From assembly GCA_035649235.1 (NCBI GenBank), contig DASRJX010000140.1:1-5546 (forward strand): DNA of 5,546 nucleotides. The letters run 5' to 3'. This document shows, one piece after another, positions 1-5,546 of the stretch. Origin of the DNA: DASRJX01 sp035649235. Its GTDB lineage: Bacteria; Acidobacteriota; Polarisedimenticolia; Gp22-AA2. The position numbers and the translations under genes are program-made. The notes beneath the pieces are model-generated. The model had not been told where the DNA came from, made no database searches, and saw nothing but the letters and a program-made list of their open reading frames with translations. Numbering within the stretch: position 1 is the first letter of the stretch; every line of letters begins with the position of its first letter.

Positions 1-1
1 C

Positions 2-1264
2 GGCCGCCGGCAGGCCGCCGATACCGAGGGAATCGCCTCGTCGCTCCTGGCGCTGGGGGAGGTCCGGGTGCGTGCCGGCAGGCCCGCCGCGGCGCTCGAT
101 CCGCTCTCCGAGTCGGCCCGGGTCTTCAAGTCACTGGAGCGCGCCTACCAGGACTGCGCGGCGCACCTCCTCCTGTCGCTGGCCTGCCATCAGGCGGGCA
201 AGCGGGATCGGGCCGAGGCCGCGGTGCGCGAGGCGTTGCGCCTGGCCGAGCGCTACGACTACCGCGCCGCCGTGCAGCGGGTCGCCGATCTCGACCGCGG
301 CTTCAGGGCCTGGCTGCGATCGGTCTCCGGAGCGCCGGCCTACCTGTTCGAGACCTCGGACGCGCCGGCCCCGGCGGCGCGTGGAGTTGCGCCCCGGCGC
401 GCGGCGACCGACGGGCCCGACCTCACCGTGCGCCTGCTCGGTCCGGTCGAGGTGTTCCGTGACGCGGAGGCCAAGATCCCGACCCGCGCCTGGAAGATCC
501 GGCGCGCCCTCGAGATCTTCTGCTTCGTGGCGTCGTCACGGGATCGACGCGCCACCAAGGACCGGATCGTCGACGCGCTCTGGGGCGAGTCCCGCCCCTC
601 GGTCATCGACAAGAACTTCCATCCGACCATCTCGTTCCTGCGCAACGCCCTGAACCACGCCCACAACGTGCCGAAGAACTTCATCCTGTTCGAGGGCGGC
701 GCCTATTTCCTCAATCCCGCGTACCGCTACGACGTCGACGTCGAGCGCTTCGAAGCGGGCCTCAAGGAGGCCCGCGCCCGCGCCCGACGCGGCGAGGCGG
801 AGCCGGCGCTCGCCGCCTACGATGCCGCGCTCGCCCTGTACCGGGGCCCGTTCATGGAAGAGGCTTACGAAGAGTGGGCGGACGCGCCGCGGGCGCATTA
901 CGAGACTCTCTACGTCACCGCCCTGGAGGAGGCGGGACGCCTTCACTTGAAGTCCGGCGCGGTCGAGAGCGGCATCCCGCTCCTCGAGCGCCGCATCACG
1001 CACGACCCGCTCGACGAGGAGGCGTCCTCGGACCTCATGCGGGCGCTCGGCATGACGGGGAACCGGGCCGGCGTGGAGAAAGAGTACGCCCGGCTCGTCC
1101 GCGCTCTCGCCGACGATCTGGAGGGCGAGCCGCTCCCGGAGACGCGGCAGGTGTACGAGAAAGCGCGCGCGACGCGCGGCGAATCGGCGGAGAAGCGCGG
1201 CGCCAAGGTCGTGCCGCTGCGCCAGCAGCGCCGGCGGGAGCCGCCCGGGCGGGGCGGCGGGTGA
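2..1264 (+). CDS. BTAD-family transcriptional regulator with TPR region (5' partial)
   Basis: Probable cytoplasmic DNA-binding regulator. The frame is open from base 2 with no convincing start, and the GTG at 68 lies inside a helical repeat, so the gene begins left of the window; 420 residues are visible. Residues about 1-105 are Ala/Leu-rich helix pairs of TPR type. A Pro/Ala-rich linker follows (about 118-138). Residues about 140-238 form a winged helix of the OmpR/SARP sort (opening LTVRLLGPVEVF, then KDRIVDALWGE). Residues about 242-390 match the bacterial transcriptional activator domain: YDVDVERFE at its start, LYRGPFMEEAYEEWA, DPLDEEASSDLMRALG and a final EPLPETRQVYEKA. The tail is basic and Gly/Arg-rich. 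In this family, C-terminal winged helix plus BTAD after TPRs often belongs to long regulators with an N-terminal ATPase or other sensor module; that part is not visible, so the signal is unknown. The next gene has its own promoter. The domain call is firm; the target genes are not known. Confidence 0.88.
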   Translation, partial: GRRQAADTEGIASSLLALGEVRVRAGRPAAALDPLSESARVFKSLERAYQDCAAHLLLSLACHQAGKRDRAEAAVREALRLAERYDYRAAVQRVADLDRGFRAWLRSVSGAPAYLFETSDAPAPAARGVAPRRAATDGPDLTVRLLGPVEVFRDAEAKIPTRAWKIRRALEIFCFVASSRDRRATKDRIVDALWGESRPSVIDKNFHPTISFLRNALNHAHNVPKNFILFEGGAYFLNPAYRYDVDVERFEAGLKEARARARRGEAEPALAAYDAALALYRGPFMEEAYEEWADAPRAHYETLYVTALEEAGRLHLKSGAVESGIPLLERRITHDPLDEEASSDLMRALGMTGNRAGVEKEYARLVRALADDLEGEPLPETRQVYEKARATRGESAEKRGAKVVPLRQQRRREPPGRGGG

Positions 1265-1336
1265 GCGCCCGGCACCTGCCGGTAGTGGGCTAGCCAACGA
1301 CTGACCTGGCTTGCGCCTGTCGGACTCGCGCTCCCG

Positions 1337-1345
1337 TGGTATACT
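1337..1345 (+). promoter_or_regulatory. Extended -10 promoter (TGG-TATACT) of the S8 protease gene
   Basis: TATACT at 1340-1345 is one base from the sigma-70 -10 consensus and is preceded by TG at 1337-1338 with one spacer base, the extended -10 form, which can work without a good -35. The window at 17-18 bp spacing has only a poor -35 (CTGTCG or CCTGTC). A TTGCGC at 1311 is 23 bp away, too far. Transcription would begin near 1351-1353, giving a leader of about 30 nt before the ATG at 1383. The site is AT-rich in an otherwise GC-rich stretch, which adds weight. It rules out the upstream in-frame TTG at 1311 as the protein start. Confidence 0.6.
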
Positions 1346-1382
1346 CAGTGCATCACTTTGGCAGTCGCTTGTCCCAGAGACG

Positions 1383-3932
1383 ATGAGAAATCTGCCGCCG
1401 CGCTCGAGCAGAAGACCCCGCCTCATGAGGGCGGGGCTCGCTACGCTCCTGGTCCTCATCCTCTTCGATGCCACTCTCCTGCCGGCCGGGCCCTACGTCA
1501 CGGAGTCCTCCGCCATCCGCTGGAACGACGTCGGTGGCATCCGCTGGAAAGACGTCGGCGGCATCCGCTGGAACGACGTCGGCGGCATTCGCTGGAACGA
1601 CGTCGGCGGCATCCGCTGGAACGACGTCGGCGCGACGCTCTTCAACGACGCTTCCGGCATCCGCTGGAACGACGTGGGGGGCATCCGCTGGAACGACGTC
1701 GGCGGCCTCTCCTTCGAGGACGCTCTCGCGACCGGCGGGATCAGCCTGGACCTCGAGCTGCTCGACAAGCTCTCCTTCCTTCCGGACACCTCCTCGATCA
1801 ACGTCATCGTCACGTATCGCGCCTACCCGGGCGCCGCGGACCTGGCGGCGCTGAACGGGCTCGGCATCCCGGGCGGGACGATCTTCCGCCGGCTGCCGAT
1901 GGTCGTCGTCAACGCCACGCCGGACCAGCTACGGGCGATCGCGCACCTGCCCGCCGTGCGCTCCGTCTACGCCGACCGGACGCTCTCCTTCTTCGACCAG
2001 GAGAGCCGCGCCCTCATCGGGCTGCCGGAGGTCGAGACCGATCCCGAGCTGGCTCTCGTGCCCGCGGGCGCGCCGACGGGCGCAGGCGTCACGATCGCCG
2101 TGCTCGACACGGGCGTCGACGCCACGCACCCCGACCTGCCGTTCGGATCGAAGGTGGTGCAGAACGTCCGGGTCAATGCGGCCCTCAACACCGGACCGGG
2201 CTTCATCCCGCCGGTCCCCGTGGAAGGCATCCCGAACACCGACCTTCTGCTCGGACACGGCACCTTCGTCGCCTCGGTCGCCGCCGGGAGCGGCGCCGCC
2301 AGCGCAGGCGCCCAGCGGGGCGCCGCCCCGGGCGCCTCCATCCTGGGTCTTTCGGCCGGGGATCTGTTCATCACCAACGTCCTCGAGGGCTTCGACTACA
2401 TCCTCGACAACGCGGCGCGTTTCGGAGTCAGGGTCGTCAACTGCTCCTGGGGGACGGAGGGCTTCTTCGATCCCGACGACCCGGTCAACATCGCGACCCG
2501 GGCCCTCTACGACGCCGGCATCACCGTCGTCTTCGCCGTCGGCAACCACGGTCCGGCCGCCGACACCTTGAATCCGTACTCCGTGGCTCCCTGGGTCATC
2601 GGCGTCGGCTCGGTGCGCAAGGACGGCCGGCTCTCCGATTTCTCCTCGCGCGGGATCTTCGAAGAGCTTCTGTACCATCCCGTCCTGCTGGCGCCGGGAG
2701 AGTCGATCACGGCCGCGAGCCCCGTCCTTCTGAACGGCGGATCGCCCTACTCGACGGCGAGCGGAACGTCGTTCGCCGCGCCGCACGTGGCCGGCGTCGT
2801 GGCGCTCCTCCTCCAGGCCAATCCGGCTCTGACTCCGGCGGAGGTCAAGCGCCTCGTGCAGCGCACGGCCACTCCGTTCCTCGGCCGCGACCGGTCCGAG
2901 GTCGGAGCGGGACGGCTCGACGCCTGGGCTGCGCTCACGCAGGCGCGCCAGCCGGCCCGCCCGTTCGGCACGCACATCCCGGGCTGGCTCGACGCGCGTC
3001 CATACCGCATCGAGCACCGGCCGGCGGTGCTGTCGCAGGCGACGCTGCCGGCCGGCGGCACCTTGCAGGTGCCGGTGAGCGTCGAAGAGTCGGCGCTCTC
3101 CTGGCAGCTGAGCCTGGCGTGGGGCACGGCGCCCGGATTGAGCGACCTCGATCTCCAGGTCGCGGACGCTTCCGGCCGGGTGGTCGGACGATCCACGGCG
3201 ATCAACGGGCTCGCCCTGTTCGGCCGGGAGGACGGCGTCCACGTGCTGGGAGCCGTTCCGCCCGCGATGACGGCGACGATCTCCTTCAAGACCGGGACCG
3301 GCCCTCTCGACCAGCCGTTCTCGGCGCGCCAGGAGACATCCGTGGCGGCGCTCACGGCTTACAGCGACGTCGCGGCGCTCGACCCCGCCTCTCTGAGGCT
3401 CATCACGCGGGCCGTCAGCCAGCACGTCCTCGTCGGCCGCGCGGACCACTTCGTGCCGGGCGACGGGCTGACGCGCGCCGAGCTGGCGCGCGCCCTGGCG
3501 CTGACCGCCGGGCTGCCGCAGCGCATCCCCTCCGGCGCCTCCTTCCCGGACGTCGGCGTCCAGGACGCGGCCTTCCCCTATATCGAGACGGTCGCGGGCA
3601 CGCGGGCGAAGCAGATCCTCATGGGAGCGGCCATCGGCAAGGCGTTCAAGCCGCGCGACAGCGTGACGCGGCTTGATTTCACCGTGGCTCTGGTGCGTGC
3701 CGCCGGCCTGGAGGCGGCGGCGCAGGCGCGTGCCGGCGAGGCGCTGGCTGTCGTGGACGCCTCGAGCATCCCGTACTCGCTGCGCGGCTACATCGCGGTG
3801 GGCCTCGAGAACAACCTGATCGCGGTCGTGCCGGCCGCCGGCGGCAGCGCCTTCAATCCCGCCGGCGCGCTCGTCCGGCTCGACGCGGCGCGCTTCCTGC
3901 TGAATCTTCTCGACCGCCGCGGCGGGCTGTAA
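1383..3932 (+). CDS. Secreted subtilisin-like serine protease (peptidase S8) with octapeptide repeats and SLH anchor
   Basis: Exported endopeptidase of 849 residues, probably held at the cell surface. The ATG at 1383 is chosen because the promoter at 1337-1345 lies downstream of the longer in-frame start (1311) and AGAGA precedes the ATG; ATG 1425 is a less likely alternative. Residues 1-36 are a basic stretch then a hydrophobic core (signal peptide or N-terminal anchor). Residues 45-116 are nine 8-residue units of IRWNDVGG type. Residues about 138-205 resemble an I9 propeptide. The catalytic domain spans about 232-518: Asp242 in LDTGVD, His292 in GHGTFVA, oxyanion Asn388 in AVGNHGP and Ser463 in GTSFAAPHVAG, so the triad is complete. 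Residues about 550-650 look like a PPC-type beta-sandwich (SDLDLQVADASGRVVG). Three SLH modules follow, near 660-705, 721-772 and 790-845; the first keeps the canonical TRAE (697-700), the others have TRLD and VRLD. SLH modules bind cell-wall polymers, so the enzyme is inferred to be wall- or envelope-attached. Substrate unknown. Confidence 0.93.
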   Translation: MRNLPPRSSRRPRLMRAGLATLLVLILFDATLLPAGPYVTESSAIRWNDVGGIRWKDVGGIRWNDVGGIRWNDVGGIRWNDVGATLFNDASGIRWNDVGGIRWNDVGGLSFEDALATGGISLDLELLDKLSFLPDTSSINVIVTYRAYPGAADLAALNGLGIPGGTIFRRLPMVVVNATPDQLRAIAHLPAVRSVYADRTLSFFDQESRALIGLPEVETDPELALVPAGAPTGAGVTIAVLDTGVDATHPDLPFGSKVVQNVRVNAALNTGPGFIPPVPVEGIPNTDLLLGHGTFVASVAAGSGAASAGAQRGAAPGASILGLSAGDLFITNVLEGFDYILDNAARFGVRVVNCSWGTEGFFDPDDPVNIATRALYDAGITVVFAVGNHGPAADTLNPYSVAPWVIGVGSVRKDGRLSDFSSRGIFEELLYHPVLLAPGESITAASPVLLNGGSPYSTASGTSFAAPHVAGVVALLLQANPALTPAEVKRLVQRTATPFLGRDRSEVGAGRLDAWAALTQARQPARPFGTHIPGWLDARPYRIEHRPAVLSQATLPAGGTLQVPVSVEESALSWQLSLAWGTAPGLSDLDLQVADASGRVVGRSTAINGLALFGREDGVHVLGAVPPAMTATISFKTGTGPLDQPFSARQETSVAALTAYSDVAALDPASLRLITRAVSQHVLVGRADHFVPGDGLTRAELARALALTAGLPQRIPSGASFPDVGVQDAAFPYIETVAGTRAKQILMGAAIGKAFKPRDSVTRLDFTVALVRAAGLEAAAQARAGEALAVVDASSIPYSLRGYIAVGLENNLIAVVPAAGGSAFNPAGALVRLDAARFLLNLLDRRGGL
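1515..1730 (+). repeat. Nine in-frame 24-bp tandem repeats encoding IRWNDVGG-type octapeptides
   Basis: Units of exactly 24 bp start at 1515, 1539, 1563, 1587, 1611, 1635, 1659, 1683 and 1707. Seven encode IRWNDVGG or a one-residue variant (IRWKDVGG in unit 2, IRWNDVGA in unit 5). Unit 6 (TLFNDASG) and unit 9 (LSFEDALA) are diverged but keep the pattern: hydrophobic first residue, aromatic third, Asp fifth. The canonical units differ by only a few bases, including synonymous positions, which suggests recent expansion or homogenisation by slippage or recombination. They lie after the signal peptide and before the propeptide of the protease. Any loss or gain of a unit stays in frame. Confidence 0.95.
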
Positions 3933-3961
3933 CCCCCTCCAGTCCCAGCTCTTAGGCCCTG

Positions 3962-3978
3962 GGCCGCGCTCCGCGGCC
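3962..3978 (+). terminator. GC-rich hairpin after the protease gene, possible terminator
   Basis: GGCCGCG (3962-3968) pairs perfectly with CGCGGCC (3972-3978) across a CTC loop, starting 30 nt after the TAA stop at 3930-3932. There is no following T-run, so it is not a classical intrinsic terminator; it may assist termination or protect the mRNA 3' end. Its last bases overlap the start of the duplicated leader. Moderate to low confidence. Confidence 0.4.
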
Positions 3979-3984
3979 GGCCCC

Positions 3985-4003
3985 GTTCAAGGATTGTTCA
4001 AGG
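3985..4003 (+). promoter_or_regulatory. GTTCAAGG direct repeat, 11-bp period, upstream of copy A
   Basis: Two perfect octamers GTTCAAGG (3985-3992 and 3996-4003) are separated by ATT, giving an 11-bp period, one helical turn. The element is repeated exactly in front of the intact gene at 4264-4282. Direct repeats at this period are a known operator form for OmpR/PhoB-type and SARP-type winged helices. I see no convincing -10 downstream, so binding or promoter function is inference. Confidence 0.45.
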
Positions 4004-4043
4004 CCCGTAAGGCATTTTCCCGCAAAACTCGGGGAGGTGCTTT

Positions 4044-4223
4044 ATGCGCAAGCTCGCCGGCTCCTGGACGCGCCGCTCCTGGCGGCGCCAGCCCTCTGGC
4101 TTTCCGGAGGCGCAGACGTCGCACGCGCCCAATTCTTCCCGGTCGATCGAGGCTCAACGCTCGAACGGCCGGCCGATCTCGTCACGCCCGGCCCTGCGCC
4201 ATTCGTTCAAGCCGAGGCGATAG
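4044..4223 (+). pseudogene. Frameshifted 5' fragment of a paralogue of the downstream secreted repeat protein
   Basis: From ATG 4044, behind a good Shine-Dalgarno (GGAGG at 4033-4037), the frame starts MRKLAGSW like the gene at 4323. It then shifts because of a 10-bp deletion in the signal-peptide core and ends at TAG 4221-4223 after 59 Arg/Ser-rich residues with no hydrophobic segment. Reading the other frame from 4076 restores homology: LLAAPALWLSGGADVARAQ onward, through RPADLVTPG and PFVQAEAIG, to DDLGALP near 4255. I count 48 of 61 residues identical to the intact copy. The fragment also lacks everything after the first DDLD motif, because copy B's leader follows directly. A 59-residue product could still be translated, but it would have neither a signal peptide nor the conserved sequence. 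Broken partial duplicate is the best reading. Confidence 0.85.
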
Positions 4224-4263
4224 GTCCGCTCGGCAGCGACGATCTCGGTGCCCTGCCGGCCCC

Positions 4264-4282
4264 GTTCAAGGATTGTTCAAGG
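4264..4282 (+). promoter_or_regulatory. GTTCAAGG direct repeat, 11-bp period, upstream of the secreted repeat protein
   Basis: Octamers at 4264-4271 and 4275-4282 with an ATT spacer are identical to the pair at 3985-4003. CCGGCC (4256-4261) and GGCCGG (4281-4286) flank the element as an inverted repeat, so an RNA stem is an alternative reading; in copy A the right arm is GGCCCG, which weakens that idea. The distance from the second octamer to the ATG is 40 nt. No clear -10 is seen. Confidence 0.45.
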
Positions 4283-4310
4283 CCGGGAAGGCATCCTCCA
4301 CCAGAACTCG

Positions 4311-4316
4311 AGGAGG
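4311..4316 (+). promoter_or_regulatory. Strong Shine-Dalgarno (AGGAGG) for the last gene
   Basis: AGGAGG sits six bases before ATG 4323, an ideal match and spacing. It fixes the start of the secreted repeat protein; the equivalent site in copy A is GGGAGG at 4032-4037, so the ribosome site survives there although the reading frame does not. Confidence 0.85.
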
Positions 4317-4322
4317 TGTCTC

Positions 4323-5546
4323 ATGCGCAGGATCGCCGGCACGTGGATGCTCCTTCTGGCGCTGCTCCTGGCGGCGCCAGTCTTCTGGCTTTCCGGAGGC
4401 GCGGATGTCGCGCGCGCCCAGGTCTTCTCGGTCGATCGAGCCTCGCCGCTCAAACGGCCGGCCGACCTCTTCACGCCCGGCCCGACGCCTTTCGTTCAGG
4501 CCGAGGCGATCGGTCTGCTCGGCGCCGACGATCTCGATGCCCTGTCGTTCGGCTTCGATCAGGTCACCTCACCTCAGCTGCGTTTCTCGGTCGGGTTCCT
4601 GGCCAGCGGGGCGATCCTCGGGGGCAACGCGATCTGCTCCGAGACGGGTCTCTGTCCGCCCGCCGTCCCCTGCCCGCCGGAGGCGGCGGCCGACATCTTC
4701 AGGACGACCGGACTGGGGATCGCGACGTTGCAGTTCGATGGGGATGGCGCGCCGGGATCCGCGCCGGGGCTCGGACTGAAGGAATGTCCGGCCGGCGGAG
4801 CCGGCGTGCAGGACAACGTCGATGCGTTCGACGACCTGGTGCCTCCAGTGGTGGCTGGACGGCCGGCCTGGAGGGTCTATCTCTCCCTGGCGCCGGGCTC
4901 GCCGACGCTCCTGGGAGACAACCCGAGGCTCCCGGGCGGCGCCGGACCCGCCGATATCCTCGTCTACGACCCGGGCCACGATTCGCTGTCGATCTTCTTC
5001 AGCGCCGCGACGCTCGGCCTGGCGACGGCCGACGACATCGACGGTCTGTCGTTCAACGTCCTCACCGGAGACTTCCTGCTGTCGCTCGCGCAGGGATCGC
5101 CATCGCTCGGCAACGCCGCGATCTGTCCTTCAGGGTGCAGCGGCGGGGATTTCCTCCGCGCCGCGGGTCCGCTCTGCGGGGCTTTGCCGTGCCTGGGCGG
5201 AGGACTCGGGTTCGCCTCGGCAGGCATGACCACCTCCGACAACGCCGACTCGCTCGATCAGGAAGGGACGCCGCCCGCGTCGATCTTCGACGACACCAGC
5301 CCCGGCAAGACCTACTCCCTCGACCCCTCGTCCCGCTCCCTGGCGATCATGCGCGCCTCCTCACGGCGTGCCTCGCCGGCCGATCTCATGACGCAGGACC
5401 CGAAGAACCCCACCGGCTCCCCGACCATCGTCTTCCGCGCCGAGTCCCTGGGGCTGGTGGCGCAGGACGACCTCGACGGGCTGTCCTTCGGCATGGAGGC
5501 GGTGTTCGCCTCCGGCGGCACCTATGCTCTGGAGTTCTCGGTGGAC
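4323..5546 (+). CDS. Secreted modular protein with DDLD[AG]LSF repeats (3' partial, unknown family)
   Basis: 408 codons without a stop up to the right edge, so the gene continues outside. The start is set by AGGAGG at 4311-4316. Residues 1-32 are a signal peptide: MRR, a hydrophobic core LLLALLLAAPVFWL, and a likely signal peptidase I site ARA|QV after residue 32. The mature part repeats a module: a PADL-type motif (46-49, 209-212, 352-355), then DDLDALSFG (69-77), DDIDGLSFN (237-245) and DDLDGLSFG (382-390), then a hydrophobic strand, GNAIC or GNAAIC with a Cys cluster (105, 111, 117; 268, 272, 285, 290), and a second acidic motif DNVDAFDD (164-171) or DNADSLDQE (306-314). The third module is cut by the window edge. 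The acidic loops could bind Ca2+ and the Cys pairs could form disulfides outside the cytoplasm; both are inference. I do not recognise the family and assign no function. A decayed paralogous 5' end lies directly upstream. Confidence 0.85.
   Translation, partial: MRRIAGTWMLLLALLLAAPVFWLSGGADVARAQVFSVDRASPLKRPADLFTPGPTPFVQAEAIGLLGADDLDALSFGFDQVTSPQLRFSVGFLASGAILGGNAICSETGLCPPAVPCPPEAAADIFRTTGLGIATLQFDGDGAPGSAPGLGLKECPAGGAGVQDNVDAFDDLVPPVVAGRPAWRVYLSLAPGSPTLLGDNPRLPGGAGPADILVYDPGHDSLSIFFSAATLGLATADDIDGLSFNVLTGDFLLSLAQGSPSLGNAAICPSGCSGGDFLRAAGPLCGALPCLGGGLGFASAGMTTSDNADSLDQEGTPPASIFDDTSPGKTYSLDPSSRSLAIMRASSRRASPADLMTQDPKNPTGSPTIVFRAESLGLVAQDDLDGLSFGMEAVFASGGTYALEFSVD

Larger units (their letters stand above)
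3976..4255 (+). repeat. Tandem duplication, copy A (decayed)
   Basis: This 280-base segment is homologous to 4255-4544. The offset is 279 from the leader through the ATG and 289 afterwards, because copy A lacks 10 bases between about 4067 and 4075. The first 30 bases (3976-4005) are identical to 4255-4284; the next 38 bases of leader match at only 27 positions by hand count. Copy A therefore has a leader, Shine-Dalgarno sequence, start codon and about 70 codons of the same gene family, and stops at the point where copy B's leader begins. Confidence 0.92.
4255..4544 (+). repeat. Tandem duplication, copy B (intact, 5' part of the last gene)
   Basis: Counterpart of 3976-4255. It contains the leader with the GTTCAAGG pair, the Shine-Dalgarno, the start codon and the codons for the signal peptide and first DDLDAL motif. 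Homology to copy A ends near 4544, inside the motif, after which the gene continues with sequence not found in copy A. Confidence 0.92.

Noticed and set aside
1269..1282. CCGGCA-CC-TGCCGG inverted repeat just after the regulator stop, as a terminator
   Set aside because: Six-base arms with only two bases between them would need the innermost pair to open, and no T-run follows; too weak to call.
1391..1427. Twin-arginine (Tat) signal in the protease N-terminus (SRRPRLM)
   Set aside because: The residue expected to be hydrophobic two places after the Arg pair is Arg, so the motif does not fit; a Sec signal or anchor is simpler.
536..1474. Long minus-strand frame opposite the BTAD gene and the promoter region
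   Set aside because: Arg/Ala/Gly-rich shadow of the GC-rich + strand gene with no recognisable domain; it also crosses the intergenic promoter.
1515..1730. CRISPR-like array
   Set aside because: The 24-bp units are directly contiguous without spacers and stay in frame inside a coding sequence.
1493..1813. Minus-strand open frame with repeated PTSFQRMP units
   Set aside because: This is only the reverse reading of the 24-bp repeats of the protease gene; there is no ribosome site, and the + strand protein is clearly genuine.
1929..3449. 506-codon minus-strand frame opposite the protease
   Set aside because: Antisense shadow produced by third-position GC bias; composition is Arg/Asp/Gly-rich and there are no domains, while the + strand holds an intact S8 triad.
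3994..4779. A 261-codon + strand open frame rich in Arg, Ser and Pro crossing both duplicate copies
   Set aside because: It is the wrong frame over copies A and B: composition is typical of a GC-rich shadow frame, and it conflicts with the signal peptide and repeat-bearing frame starting at 4323.

Overview
The window is very GC-rich, tightly coding, and transcribed entirely on the + strand. The mix of a BTAD-type regulator with TPRs, a subtilase anchored by SLH domains, and a large secreted repeat protein of unrecognised family fits a deep-branching, high-GC Gram-negative lineage such as Acidobacteriota or a similar soil/sediment metagenome phylum. No marker gene is present, so this placement is inference.

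Layout. (1) Positions 2-1264 hold the 3' part of a transcriptional regulator whose start lies left of the window: TPR-like helices, then a winged helix and a BTAD domain. (2) Positions 1265-1382 are intergenic and carry a clear extended -10 promoter (TGG-TATACT) that decides the start of the next gene. (3) Positions 1383-3932 encode an 849-residue secreted subtilisin-like protease (peptidase S8). It has, in order, a signal peptide, nine tandem octapeptide units of the IRWNDVGG type, an I9-like propeptide, a catalytic domain with an intact Asp/His/Ser triad, a beta-sandwich and three SLH modules. (4) A GC hairpin follows at 3962-3978. (5) Positions 3976-4544 are a tandem duplication. The first copy (3976-4255) is the leader plus 5' end of a gene, broken by a 10-bp deletion in the signal-peptide region. 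The second copy (4255-4544) is intact and is the beginning of the last gene. (6) Positions 4323-5546 encode that gene, which is open to the right edge with no stop in the window. It is a secreted protein built from repeated modules marked by DDLD[AG]LSF motifs. I do not recognise its family.

How the parts may relate. The protease and the last protein are both exported, so the locus looks like a cell-surface or secreted-protein cluster with a regulator next to it. Upstream of both duplicate copies sits an identical 30-bp block with two GTTCAAGG octamers at an 11-bp period. That is the spacing bound by OmpR/PhoB-type and SARP/BTAD-type winged-helix regulators, so control by the neighbouring BTAD protein is a testable hypothesis, not a demonstrated link. 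The points most worth a second look are this operator-like block, the decayed tandem gene copy, the octapeptide array, and the modular protein running off the right edge.
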